From positions 1-64,000 of the forward strand of contig NZ_JADWYQ010000024.1 of the NCBI RefSeq assembly GCF_022414575.1: a stretch of 64,000 nucleotides of DNA, read 5' to 3'. Positions 1-8,082 of the stretch are shown here, one piece after another (position 1 is the stretch's first letter; every line of letters starts with the position of its first letter). Source of the stretch: Streptomyces sp. MUM 178J. GTDB taxonomy: Bacteria; Actinomycetota; Actinomycetes; Streptomycetales; Streptomycetaceae. The position numbers and the translations under genes were made by a program. A model generated the notes under the pieces. It saw only the letters and a program-made list of their open reading frames with translations. It ran no database searches and was not told the DNA's origin.

Positions 1-266
1 TTGTCGCGGCCGACGACGTCGATCGAGTCGCCGCCACCCGCTCCCGCCGCACCGCCGTCCACACCGCCGCCCGCCCCGCCGCCCGCGGCCCCGTCCGCGC
101 CCGCACCACCGACCACGCCGCCGCCCGCGCCCCCCGCACCACCGTCCGCGGCCCCGTCCGCGCCCGCGACCGCCGCACGCATCGCGTCCCGGTCGAAGAC
201 CCGGGCGAGCAGTGCGCGCATGCCGTCCTTGAGCGCCCGCTGGTCCTCGGTGAGCCGGAAGTCCAT
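1..266 (-). CDS. Acyl-CoA dehydrogenase, N-terminal part only (gene runs off the window start)
   Basis: Read from ATG at 266 and open to base 1. The first ~28 residues (start MDFRLTEDQRALKDGMRALL) match the N-terminal helix of actinobacterial acyl-CoA dehydrogenases, FAD enzymes that desaturate acyl-CoA thioesters at C2-C3. From about residue 34 the frame stays open but becomes ~45 residues of nearly only Gly, Ala, Asp and Val. The last visible residues (DSIDVVGRD) are identical, in DNA and frame, to part of the amidohydrolase at 1408..2601. A normal family member has charged helices there, so either a low-complexity insertion or an assembly fault is present. It starts 8 bases after the stop of the next dehydrogenase, so it belongs to the same minus-strand operon; two adjacent dehydrogenase subunits often form a heteromer. 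Confidence 0.7.
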   Translation of the reverse strand, partial: MDFRLTEDQRALKDGMRALLARVFDRDAMRAAVAGADGAADGGAGGAGGGVVGGAGADGAAGGGAGGGVDGGAAGAGGGDSIDVVGRD

Positions 267-274
267 ACGCACGC

Positions 275-1408
275 TCACCTGTCCTTCGGCAGGCCGAGAA
301 GGCGCTCGGCGATGATGTCCCGCTGGATCTGGGAGGTGCCGGCCGCGATGGTGTACGAGAGCGACGAGAGCCGGTCGAGCGTCCACCTGTGGTCCAGATC
401 CAGGCAGTCCGCGCCGAGCACCTGCGCGGCGGTGTCGTACAGCTCCTGCCGGGCATGCGAATAGCGCAGCTTGAACACCGACCCGCCGGCGCCCGGCGCA
501 CCGCCGACGGCCTGCGCCTCGCTCACGTTCCACTGGATCAGCCGCCACAGCGCCTGGAATTCGGCGTGCAGACGGCCGAGCGAGCGGCGCAGTCCCGGGT
601 CGTCCCAGCGGCCGTTGGCACGTGCCTCGTGCGCCAGTTCCCGCAGGACCCTGCGGCAGGCGACGACCTCGCCGACGAAGGCCGTGCCCCGCTCGAAGCC
701 GAGCGTCACCATCGTGACGCGCCAGCCGTCGTTCTCCGCGCCGACGCGATGGTCGACCGGCACCCGCACCTCGTCGAGGAACAGCTCCGCGAACTCCGCG
801 GACCCGGCCAGGGTCCGCAGCGGCCGCACGGTGATCCCCTCGGCGTCCATCGGCAGCGCGAGCCAGGTGATGCCGCGGTGCTTCGGAGCGTCGGGGTCGG
901 TGCGCACCAGCAGTTCGCACCAGTCGGCGACCTCCGCGTGCGAGGTCCAGATCTTGGAGCCGGTGACGATGTACGCGTCGCCGTCGCGGACGGCGCGGGT
1001 GCGCAGGGCGGCGAGGTCGGAACCGGCGTCCGGCTCGCTGAACCCCTGGCACCAGACCTCCTCGCCGCGCACGATCGGCCCGAGCCAGCGGGCGCGCTGT
1101 CGCGGGGCGCCTTCGACGGCGATGGTCGGTCCGGCGTGCAGCAGTCCGACGAAGTTGGCGCCGACGTAGGGGGCGCCGGCGAGTTCGGTCTCCTCCAGGA
1201 AGATCAGCCGCCGGGCCGGAGAGGCCGTCCAGTGGAGCTCCCCGTATCCGGCGTCGTACAGCATGCGCTGCCAGCCGAGGTCGTAGGCGCGGCGGCCCGG
1301 CCAGTCGCGGGGGTCGGGACGGGGCGGCAGCGTGGGCAGCGCGGCGGCGAGCCAGCGCGCCAGCTCCGCGCGGAACGCCTCGTCCTCCTCCGTGTGGGCC
1401 AGGTGCAT
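275..1408 (-). CDS. Acyl-CoA dehydrogenase
   Basis: 377 residues, the usual family length. The N-terminal helical domain begins MHLAHTEEDEAFRAEL; the FAD/substrate strand motif FSEPDAGSDLAALRT lies near residue 110 and the C-terminal helical domain ends with the family motif GTSQIQRDIIAERLLGLP. The ATG at 1408 overlaps the amidohydrolase stop (ATGA), which fixes the start and indicates translational coupling. The enzyme should oxidise an acyl-CoA to the 2,3-enoyl-CoA and pass electrons to ETF in the cytoplasm. The substrate is not evident. With a second dehydrogenase downstream, an amidohydrolase upstream and a divergent acyl-CoA synthetase, a cyclic or branched carboxylic acid is plausible, which is inference. 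Confidence 0.93.
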   Translation of the reverse strand: MHLAHTEEDEAFRAELARWLAAALPTLPPRPDPRDWPGRRAYDLGWQRMLYDAGYGELHWTASPARRLIFLEETELAGAPYVGANFVGLLHAGPTIAVEGAPRQRARWLGPIVRGEEVWCQGFSEPDAGSDLAALRTRAVRDGDAYIVTGSKIWTSHAEVADWCELLVRTDPDAPKHRGITWLALPMDAEGITVRPLRTLAGSAEFAELFLDEVRVPVDHRVGAENDGWRVTMVTLGFERGTAFVGEVVACRRVLRELAHEARANGRWDDPGLRRSLGRLHAEFQALWRLIQWNVSEAQAVGGAPGAGGSVFKLRYSHARQELYDTAAQVLGADCLDLDHRWTLDRLSSLSYTIAAGTSQIQRDIIAERLLGLPKDR

Positions 1409-2601
1409 CAGCCGAGGTCCAGGCCCAGCATCCGGATGGCGTTGCCGCGCATCAGCTTGTGGACGGTCGTGTCGTCGAGGCCTTGCACATGGTCGAGGGC
1501 GAGCTGCCTGGTGTGCGGGAAGGTGGAGTCGACGTGCGGATAGTCCGTCTCGAAGGTGGCGTTGTCGCGGCCGACGACGTCGATCGAGTCGACTCCGTGC
1601 CTGTCGCGGAAGAAGCAGCAGTAGATCTGCCGGTAGTAGTACGCAGACGGGGGCTCGGGGATCAGATCGCGCACCCCGCCCCAGGCCCGGTGCTCCTCCC
1701 ACACGTCGTCCGCGCGCTCCAGTGCGTACGGGATCCAGCCCATCTGGCCCTCGCTGTAGGCGAGCTTCAGCCGGGGGAACCTCACCAGCACCCCGGAGAA
1801 CAGGAAGTCGGTCATCGACGCCATGGCGTTGTTGAAACTCAAGGTGGCCTGCACGGCCGGCGGGGCGTCGGGGGAGGCGGCCGGCATCTGCGAGGACGAC
1901 CCGATGTGCATGTTGACCACCGTGCCGGTCTCCTCGCACACCGCGAAGAAGGGGTCCCAGTAGCCGCAGTGGATCGACGGCAGTCCCAGATACGTGGGGA
2001 TCTCGGAGAAGGTCACCGCCCGCACTCCTCGCGCGGCGTTGCGCCGGATCTCCGCCACCGCCAGATCGACGTCCCACAGCGGGATCAGGCAGAGCGGGAT
2101 CAGCCGCCCGCCGCTGTCCCCGCACCACTCCTCGACCATCCAGTCGTTGTAGGCCCGCACACACGCCAGCGCGACCTCCTTGTCCTTCGCCTCGGCGAAG
2201 GTCTGCCCGCAGAACCGCGGAAAGGTCGGGAAGCACAGCGACGCCTCGACATGGTTCAGGTCCATGTCCTTGAGCCGCTCGGCCGGGTCCCAGCACCCCG
2301 GCCGCATCTCCTCCCTCGTGATCCCCTCCAGGGTCATCTCCTCCCGGGAGAAGCCGACGGCGGCGATGATCCGCTTGTAGGGGAAGATCTCGCCCTCGTA
2401 CTCCCACCAGTCGGTGACCTGGCCCGCCGGATCGGTGGTGAACCGGTATCTGCCGCCGATGTAGCGAAGCTCCCCGATGCCGGCCGTGAAGGGCTTCGGC
2501 CCCCTGTCCCGGCACTTCGCCGGCAGCCAGCTCTCGAAGAGGTGCGCGGGCTCGATCACATGGTCGTCGACGCTGATGATCCGCGGCAGTTCCCGTTCCA
2601 C
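1408..2601 (-). CDS. Amidohydrolase family 2 (ACMSD-like TIM-barrel) protein
   Basis: 397 residues. The N-terminus ISVDDHVIEP carries the metal-binding DxHxxE-type motif of amidohydrolase-2 proteins (the ACMSD/gamma-resorcylate decarboxylase group). A further His occurs in NMHIGSSSQ and the late Asp in ETDYPHVDST, as expected for the barrel metal site. These proteins are cytoplasmic, metal-dependent C-C or C-N cleaving enzymes, and in actinobacteria they often sit among acyl-CoA dehydrogenases in ring-degradation loci. GTG start at 2601 with GGAGGAGG a few bases upstream. It is the first gene of the minus-strand operon. A 30-bp piece of its 3' third (1562..1591) recurs exactly at bases 1..30. 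Exact reaction unknown. Confidence 0.88.
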   Translation of the reverse strand: MERELPRIISVDDHVIEPAHLFESWLPAKCRDRGPKPFTAGIGELRYIGGRYRFTTDPAGQVTDWWEYEGEIFPYKRIIAAVGFSREEMTLEGITREEMRPGCWDPAERLKDMDLNHVEASLCFPTFPRFCGQTFAEAKDKEVALACVRAYNDWMVEEWCGDSGGRLIPLCLIPLWDVDLAVAEIRRNAARGVRAVTFSEIPTYLGLPSIHCGYWDPFFAVCEETGTVVNMHIGSSSQMPAASPDAPPAVQATLSFNNAMASMTDFLFSGVLVRFPRLKLAYSEGQMGWIPYALERADDVWEEHRAWGGVRDLIPEPPSAYYYRQIYCCFFRDRHGVDSIDVVGRDNATFETDYPHVDSTFPHTRQLALDHVQGLDDTTVHKLMRGNAIRMLGLDLG

Positions 2602-2628
2602 CGAGCCTCCTCCAGAGACCGAACTTGT

Positions 2629-2643
2629 CTGACGGAGCGTCAG
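2629..2643. promoter_or_regulatory. Operator-like inverted repeat, copy 1 (CTGAC-N4-CGTCAG)
   Basis: CTGACGGAGCGTCAG, 6-bp arms around 3 bases, 28 bp upstream of the amidohydrolase GTG in the divergent promoter region. It matches copy 2 at 2707..2721 at every position outside the central four bases. The size and symmetry suit a TetR-family dimer. No regulator is encoded next to it in the window. Confidence 0.55.
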
Positions 2644-2706
2644 ATTTCAGGCTAGCCCCGCACCTCTGGACCGGCAAGGCGGCGGCCTCTACGCTCTCCG
2701 CTCGAT

Positions 2707-2721
2707 CTGACTCTTCGTCAG
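2707..2721. promoter_or_regulatory. Operator-like inverted repeat, copy 2 (CTGAC-N4-CGTCAG)
   Basis: CTGACTCTTCGTCAG, 22 bp upstream of the synthetase GTG at 2744 and just before its Shine-Dalgarno (AGGAGGA at 2734..2740). It shares CTGAC-N4-CGTCAG with copy 1, so one regulator could repress both divergent transcripts. Confidence 0.55.
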
Positions 2722-2743
2722 CAGCGCTGCGCCAGGAGGAGCC

Positions 2744-4249
2744 GTGAACGACACCGCACACTCCCTGGGGGCCTCCCCCACCCTGTGGGAGCTGATCGAG
2801 CGCCGCGCCGCCCTCACCCCCGACCGCCCGGCCCTCCTCCAGGACGACCGGTCGCTCACGTTCGCGGAACTCAGACGGCGCTGCCAGAGCGTGGCGGCCG
2901 GGCTGCACACGGCACACGGCGTGGGTCCGGGGACGGTCGTCGCCTGGCAGCTCCCCACCCGCATCGAAACCGTCCTGCTGGCCGGCGCGCTCGCCAGGAT
3001 CGGCGCCGTGCAGTCCCCCGTCATCCCTTTCTGCCGGGACCGGGAGACCGGCTACGCGCTCCGTGCGTCACAGGCGGAGCTGTTCGCCGTGCCGGGGGTC
3101 TGGCGCGGCTTCGACCACACGGAGATGGCCCGACGCCTCGGCGCGCCCCACGTCCTGGAAACCTACGACCGCCTCCCCCAGGGCGACCCGGCGACGCTTC
3201 CGCCGCCGCCCGCCGACGGCACGGCGGTGCGCTGGATCTACTGGACCTCCGGCACCACCTCCGACCCCAAGGGCGTACTGCACACCGACCGCTCGCTGAT
3301 CGCCGGAGGCGCGTGCCTGGCCCATGCCCTGCGACTGCGCGACGACGACATCGGCTCGGTGGCCTTCCCCTTCGCGCATATCGGCGGAGCCGACTATCTG
3401 GTGATGCTGCTGCTGTACGGCATACCGGCGGTGCTCTTCGAGCAGTTCGCACTGCCGGGCGCACTGGAGGCCTACCGCTCCCACGGGGTGACCGTCGCCG
3501 GCGGCTCCACCGCCTTCTACTCGATGTTCCTGGCCGAGCAGCGCAGACGGCCCGGCGAGAAGCTCATCCCGACGCTGCGGCTGCTGGCGGGCGGCGGAGC
3601 GCCCAAGCCGCCGGAGCTGTACCACGCCGTCGTACGGGAGTTGGGCTGCGGACTCGTCCACGGCTACGGCATGACCGAAGTGCCGATGATCACCATGGGC
3701 GCCCCCGACGACACCGACGAGAATCTCGCCGCCACGGAGGGCCGGCCGCCGGAGGGGATGGAGATCCGGATCGCCGACGGCGAGGTGCGGCTGCGCGGGG
3801 AGGCGGTCTGCCGCGGCTATCTCGACCCGGAGCAGACCGCGGCCGCCTTTGACTCCGACGGGTTCTTCAGGACCGGCGACCTGGGCGCACTGACGCCCTC
3901 CGGCCATCTGAGGCTCACCGGGCGGCTGAAGGACATCATCATCCGCAAGGGGGAGAACATCTCGGCCCGCGAGATCGAGGAACTGCTGCACGGGCATCCC
4001 GCGGTCGGTGAGGCGGCGGTCATCGGACTGCCCGACGCCGACCGCGGCGAACGGGTGTGCGCGGTCGTCGAGCAGCCCGCGGACGCGCCGCCGCTGACCC
4101 TCGGCGAGGTGACGGCCTATCTGCGCGGCGCGGGCCTGTCCGTGCACAAGCTGCCGGAACAGCTTGAGCTGGTCGAGGCCCTGCCGCGCAACGACACCCT
4201 GCGCAAGGTGCTCAAGTACAAGCTGCGCGAGCGGTTCGGGACGCCGTAA
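2744..4249 (+). CDS. AMP-dependent acyl-CoA synthetase/ligase
   Basis: 501 residues. The adenylate-forming signature YWTSGTTSDPKGVLHT is near residue 170; HGYGMTEVPM (A5), FRTGDLG (A7) and GRLKDIIIRKGENIS (A8 hinge) follow; the C-terminal catalytic lysine lies in LRKVLKYKLRERF. It forms an acyl-AMP and then the CoA thioester in the cytoplasm. The motif spacing resembles cyclohexanecarboxylate-CoA/medium-chain acid ligases more than 4-coumarate ligases. GTG start with AGGAGGA 3 bases upstream. Divergent from the dehydrogenase/amidohydrolase operon and sharing its operator pair, so it probably activates the acid which that operon oxidises. Confidence 0.92.
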   Translation: MNDTAHSLGASPTLWELIERRAALTPDRPALLQDDRSLTFAELRRRCQSVAAGLHTAHGVGPGTVVAWQLPTRIETVLLAGALARIGAVQSPVIPFCRDRETGYALRASQAELFAVPGVWRGFDHTEMARRLGAPHVLETYDRLPQGDPATLPPPPADGTAVRWIYWTSGTTSDPKGVLHTDRSLIAGGACLAHALRLRDDDIGSVAFPFAHIGGADYLVMLLLYGIPAVLFEQFALPGALEAYRSHGVTVAGGSTAFYSMFLAEQRRRPGEKLIPTLRLLAGGGAPKPPELYHAVVRELGCGLVHGYGMTEVPMITMGAPDDTDENLAATEGRPPEGMEIRIADGEVRLRGEAVCRGYLDPEQTAAAFDSDGFFRTGDLGALTPSGHLRLTGRLKDIIIRKGENISAREIEELLHGHPAVGEAAVIGLPDADRGERVCAVVEQPADAPPLTLGEVTAYLRGAGLSVHKLPEQLELVEALPRNDTLRKVLKYKLRERFGTP

Positions 4250-4254
4250 CCGAA

Positions 4255-4420
4255 CCCGGGGCTCCGCCCCGGACCCCGCCGTCCGGGGTCTCGGCCCCCA
4301 AACCCCCGCTCCTCAAGCGCCGGAGAGGCTCGTTCGAGCCCGTCCGAGGGCGCCTCCCGGACAGAGTCCGGGGGAGCTTGAGGACACGGCCGAAGGCCGT
4401 ACCGGGGCTCGGGGCGGAGA
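4255..4420. repeat. GC-rich Streptomyces-type intergenic repeat with terminator hairpins
   Basis: Two nested hairpins follow the synthetase stop: CCGGGGC/GCCCCGG at 4256..4272 and GACCCC/GGGGTC at 4272..4290. They are followed by the text 'cctcaagcgccggagaggct', recurrent between Streptomyces genes from memory. It probably ends both convergent transcripts (synthetase and EF-hand gene). Confidence 0.5.
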
Positions 4421-4477
4421 CCCGGTTCAGGACGGGGCGTGGCCGGGCGGGGAGGGGAAAGGTCCGCCGGACAGCGC

Positions 4478-4990
4478 CTACGGCTCGGGCGTGACGTAGT
4501 ACGCGGCGAACGCCTTCAGCAGCTCCTCCTCGTCGATCCTGCCGTCCTCGTCCGCGTCCAGCGTCCTGGCCGCCTCCGACGCGACACCCGGCTCGACGCC
4601 GAGCACCCGCAGGACCCGCTCCACGGACGCCGGGGTGAGGCCGGAGCCGTCGGCGTCGGCCACGGCGATCACGGCGTGCAGAAAGGGACGGGCGATCTCG
4701 GCGAACCGCTCCGGGTTGTCCCGCAGCCGCTTCACCGCGCCGGTCACGAACTCCTGGCGGCTGACCCGCTGGTCCCCGTCCACATCGGCGATTCCCGCCA
4801 TGCCCTGCCAGAAGGCCTCAGCACCGCTGTAGAGGGCCTGGCCCCGCTCCGAGCGGGCCGTGACGGAGAACTCGCCGAGCAGCGCCGCCGCGGCCCCGCT
4901 GAAGTCCTCACGGTCGATATAGCCATTGCCGTCCTGGTCGAAGGCGGCGAAACGAGACGCGATCTTGCGCTCGTACTCTGCGCTGTCCAT
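4478..4990 (-). CDS. EF-hand calcium-binding protein (calerythrin/Cab-like)
   Basis: 170 residues, no signal peptide or membrane segment. Four EF-hand positions: DQDGNGYIDRED (18-29), DVDGDQRVSRQE (69-80), DADGSGLTPASV (112-123) and DADEDGRIDEEE (145-156). Loops 1, 2 and 4 keep Asp/Glu at positions 1, 3, 5 and 12. Loop 3 lacks the position-12 acid and is probably degenerate. The calerythrin family (about 175 residues) binds Ca2+ in the cytosol, and in Streptomyces such proteins have been linked to aerial development. The start at 4990 gives the complete first helix. Convergent with the synthetase; the STAS gene lies upstream on the same strand 74 bp away, so co-transcription is possible. Confidence 0.92.
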   Translation of the reverse strand: MDSAEYERKIASRFAAFDQDGNGYIDREDFSGAAAALLGEFSVTARSERGQALYSGAEAFWQGMAGIADVDGDQRVSRQEFVTGAVKRLRDNPERFAEIARPFLHAVIAVADADGSGLTPASVERVLRVLGVEPGVASEAARTLDADEDGRIDEEELLKAFAAYYVTPEP

Positions 4991-5064
4991 GCGGGGAGAG
5001 TACGGCTCCGAGAGGTGTCTCGTTCAAGTACTGCGCGGAATTCCCCCGTGAGCGCTGCCGGCCC

Positions 5065-5436
5065 TCAGGCCGACAGGGGCTGCGCCTCCTCGTCGGCAGC
5101 GGCGTCGGCGTCCGCGTACACCGCGAACAGCCGCCGTACGCCGAGAGCGGCGAGTACGCGGTTGACATGCGAGCCCTCCTCGGCGCCGCGCGCCGGGAGC
5201 ACCAGTCGCAGCCGTCCGCGGCAGGAGCGCAGCAGCCGCCGCGAGGCGATCAGCACGCCCACGCCGCTGGAGTCGCAGAAGAACACCTCGGAGAGATCGA
5301 GCACCACATCCCGGCGGCCCGAGGCGACGGCATCGTGAACGTGCTGGCGGACGGCGGGCGAGGAGGCGATGTCCAGCTCCCCGCGGACGTGCAGCACGGT
5401 CCACCCGCCCTGCCGGGCCTCGTCCACTGTGAGCAT
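5065..5436 (-). CDS. Anti-sigma factor antagonist (STAS domain)
   Basis: About 123 residues from ATG at 5436, one STAS domain filling the protein. The conserved loop DLSEVFFCDSSGVGVL holds the serine that an RsbW/SpoIIAB-like kinase phosphorylates; the unphosphorylated form would bind the kinase and free a sigma factor. The longer start at 5457 is less likely because AGGAGAGG sits at the right distance for 5436. Divergent from the sigma factor gene at 5732 across a repeat-rich spacer. Whether it acts on that sigma factor is unknown, since no RsbW-like kinase is nearby. Confidence 0.9.
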   Translation of the reverse strand: MLTVDEARQGGWTVLHVRGELDIASSPAVRQHVHDAVASGRRDVVLDLSEVFFCDSSGVGVLIASRRLLRSCRGRLRLVLPARGAEEGSHVNRVLAALGVRRLFAVYADADAAADEEAQPLSA

Positions 5437-5460
5437 CGTGCCTGGACCTCTCCTCATCCT

Positions 5461-5538
5461 GTACGGACGTCACGGACGTCATCCCGTACGGACGTCATCC
5501 CGTACGGACGTCATCCCGTACGGACGTCACGGACGCAT
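5461..5538. repeat. 16-bp tandem repeat rich in GACGTC palindromes
   Basis: Units of GTACGGACGTCATCCC repeat head to tail, with a 9-bp enlarged version (extra ACGTCACGG) at each end. The array lies between the divergent STAS and sigma factor genes. Each unit holds the palindrome GACGTC, so it could be a multi-site operator or a slippage-prone minisatellite. Confidence 0.8.
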
Positions 5539-5731
5539 CGACCGGAAGCCGCCCTTCCCTTCGCGGCTGCCCAGCCGCCCTCCCATGAAACACGCTGCCT
5601 CCGCCGCGTCCCCCACGGGGGCGCACTTGCCGAAAAGGGGCGTGCGCCGCGAGCTGTGCGCATTACATTCGAAGCGGCGACAGGCACCGGGAAACAGCAC
5701 AGGGGAACAGAGCGCAGAGCTTGGGGGCCGT

Positions 5732-6334
5732 ATGGCGAAGGACACACCGCCGCGCTGGGACCGCAGGATGCAGCAGCGGCTGGCGCGGGGCGAGGCCGCC
5801 GCGCTCGGCGAGCTCTACGACAGGTTCGCCTCGCTGGTGCACATGCTGGCCCACCGGGTGCTCGACGACGACGAGGCAGCTGACCAGGTGACCCGCGAAG
5901 TGTTCGGCTACATCTGGGAGAACCCGGACGCGTACGACCCCAAGCAGGGGTCCATGCGCTCATGGGTGGCGAAGCTCACCAACGGCCAGGCGGTGCACCG
6001 GCTGCGGCAGTCGGGTACGGCGGCGCTCACCGGCGGCGGAGGCGAGGGCACGGCCGAGGAACTGGAGCAGAAGGTGCGCAGGGCGACGGTCGCGGCCCGC
6101 GCGGACTACATCGTCACGTCGATGCCGAAGCCGCTGCGCGCCGCGCTGGAGCTGGCCTACCGCCAGCGCACGGACTACCGGCACGCCGCGCGGCTGCTCG
6201 GAGTGACCGAGGACGAGGCGCGCCGGCGGCTCCGGCTCGGCCTGCAACTGCTGTCGACCGCGCACACCCGCACCCTGGACGGCACCCCGCCGCCCGGCCA
6301 CGGCCCTGCGCCCGGATACGGACGCTCCCGGTGA
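5732..6334 (+). CDS. RNA polymerase sigma factor (ECF-like, sigma-70 family)
   Basis: 200 residues from ATG at 5732 (MAKDTPPRWDRRMQQRL). Region 2 covers about residues 18-90 (ALGELYDRFASLVHMLAHRV ... SMRSWVAKLTNG). Region 4 is near the C-terminus (KPLRAALELAYRQRTDYRHA, then the HTH LLGVTEDEARRRLRLGLQLL). It would direct RNA polymerase to a small set of promoters. The long upstream open frame is not used, because it runs through the tandem repeats without conserved sequence. The next gene begins inside its stop codon (GTGA), so the two are translated together and the partner is probably its regulator. Confidence 0.88.
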   Translation: MAKDTPPRWDRRMQQRLARGEAAALGELYDRFASLVHMLAHRVLDDDEAADQVTREVFGYIWENPDAYDPKQGSMRSWVAKLTNGQAVHRLRQSGTAALTGGGGEGTAEELEQKVRRATVAARADYIVTSMPKPLRAALELAYRQRTDYRHAARLLGVTEDEARRRLRLGLQLLSTAHTRTLDGTPPPGHGPAPGYGRSR

Positions 6335-7827
6335 CCGGGCCGCTCGACGGAGGCCGCGGAGGCGGCGGAGGCCACGGGGACGACGCCAGGGACGAGGCGC
6401 GCGGGGAGCCCCGCATCCCGGCCCCACGGGCTGCGGGGGACGATCTCACGCTGTCGGTGCCGCCGTTCCCGCTGGTGCTGGGCGCGTACGAGGACGAGGA
6501 GCCGGAGGAGGAGCCTGACGAAGCGGCGGGCGGGGACGTCGCGGGCGGGGACGCCATGGACGGGACAGCGGCCCTGTGCCTCGGCCCGGGCGCCGGGGAC
6601 CGCCCCGCGGACATGACGCACAACGCCGATGACGCCGACGCCGCGCGCACGGCGGACCCGGCGGACACCGCCGACACCGCGCACCACACGACCGGCGGGA
6701 CCGACACGACCGGCGGGACCGAGGCCGCCGGGCTGTCGCACAGCGTGCTCAAGTCGCTGCTCGGCGCATGGGCGCTTGCCGTGTGCTCCGCGGAGGAGAC
6801 CGCGGCCGTCGAGGTCCACCTCGGCGAGTGCGCCGCGTGCGCGGACGAGGCGCTGCGGCTGCGCGACGCCGTGGGGCTGCTGCACATGGAGCGCGATCTG
6901 GACCTCGACCCGCTGCTGCGCTTCCGGGTGCTGGAGAACTGCCTGGGCCGCAGGCCCGCCCGTATCCCCGTGCCCGCGTGGGCCGCCCCGTACGACGCGG
7001 AGACGGCCAGGCTCGACGCCCTGCTGCGGGACTTCGGCGACTCGGAGTGGGATGCCGAGGTGCGGCTCAGGTGGTTCGAGGGCGACCGGCAGATGACCCG
7101 GTCCACCAGCGTGGCCCAGGTCCTCGGCCATCTGATGGCCGTCGACGGGCTGGTGGCGGGTGCGCTCGGGCTGGGCGACCCGCTCGGCACGACCGCGCCG
7201 CCGTCGCCCGAGGAGCGCACGGAGCAGTTCTGGAAGTCGGCCAAGCAGCCACTGGCCCCGGCAGTCCGCCAGCCGTGGCGCGGGCAGAGCCACACCCTGA
7301 TCCGCACGGTGTCCTTCGCGGGCCGGGGCGTGTCCGAACTGTCCGTTTCATATGGTGACTTCTCGCTGGCGCTCAAGGACTCGCTGCTTGACCGTGCGTT
7401 CGAGTGCTGGATCCATGCGGGCGACATCGCGGACGCGGTGGACTATCCGTACGAGCCGCCCAGCGGCGTCCATCTGAACCTGATGATCGATCTGGCGGCA
7501 CGGCTGCTGCCGCACGCGCTGGCCGCGCGGCGGCGAGCGGGGCTCGCCAGTCCGCCGCACTATCTGATGACGCCGGGCGCTCCCGGACGTTCACTGCATC
7601 TGGAGATCGAGGGCGCGGGCGGCGGCAGCTGGCACATCGCCCTGGACTCGCCAGCGGCAAACGCCTCCGCGGACCACGCGGTCGCGCAAGTGGCCCTTGA
7701 GGCGGCGGAGTTCTGCCGGCTGGCGGCGGGCCATATCTCCCCGGAGGAGGCGGCAGCGGGCCAGGACGGGGACCGGGAGGCGATCCGCGAAGTGCTTTTC
7801 GCCACGGCGTCGCTGAGCCGCCTCTGA
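6331..7827 (+). CDS. Putative zinc-finger anti-sigma factor fused to a maleylpyruvate-isomerase-like (MDMPI/DinB) domain
   Basis: 498 residues from GTG at 6331, overlapping the sigma factor stop. Residues 1-135 are an acidic, Gly/Asp/Thr-rich disordered stretch. A zinc-finger anti-sigma motif follows at about 140-170 (HLGECAAC, an HxxxCxxC pattern). From about residue 250 the chain resembles mycothiol-dependent maleylpyruvate isomerase/DinB helices (VAQVLGHLMAVDGLVAGALG) with the family's C-terminal part. There is no membrane segment, so any anti-sigma action would be cytosolic. The overlap with the sigma gene supports binding it. The MDMPI part may sense thiol or redox state, which is inference. 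Confidence 0.75.
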   Translation: MTGPLDGGRGGGGGHGDDARDEARGEPRIPAPRAAGDDLTLSVPPFPLVLGAYEDEEPEEEPDEAAGGDVAGGDAMDGTAALCLGPGAGDRPADMTHNADDADAARTADPADTADTAHHTTGGTDTTGGTEAAGLSHSVLKSLLGAWALAVCSAEETAAVEVHLGECAACADEALRLRDAVGLLHMERDLDLDPLLRFRVLENCLGRRPARIPVPAWAAPYDAETARLDALLRDFGDSEWDAEVRLRWFEGDRQMTRSTSVAQVLGHLMAVDGLVAGALGLGDPLGTTAPPSPEERTEQFWKSAKQPLAPAVRQPWRGQSHTLIRTVSFAGRGVSELSVSYGDFSLALKDSLLDRAFECWIHAGDIADAVDYPYEPPSGVHLNLMIDLAARLLPHALAARRRAGLASPPHYLMTPGAPGRSLHLEIEGAGGGSWHIALDSPAANASADHAVAQVALEAAEFCRLAAGHISPEEAAAGQDGDREAIREVLFATASLSRL

Positions 7828-8082
7828 GGCGAAGCCCGGGCCGGGAGATCAGGCCGGGAGATCAAGCCGGACCGCTGGCGGCGGGTGGATGCCCGGTTCC
7901 CGCAGGAGACCGTGCGCCAGCGCCCGCAGCCGCTCCAGCTTGGCGAGGACACGCGCCGGAGCTGCCCGTGACCGTCGAGGGGCCGCACATCCGGACGCCG
8001 GAGACCCAGGTGAACGCACGGCCCCACGAGGAGGCCGCCTTCGCTGCGGGACCCGACTCGCGGGCCCCCGCCGGGCACGCGG

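Noticed and set aside
1..315. Plus-strand proline-rich 104-residue frame
   Set aside because: It is the complement of a Gly/Ala-coding tract in the dehydrogenase gene and has no ribosome site or family match.
275..2917. One 880-residue frame spanning the dehydrogenase and amidohydrolase region
   Set aside because: Its N-terminal 500 residues are the amidohydrolase gene read in another frame; the real genes meet at an ATGA overlap.
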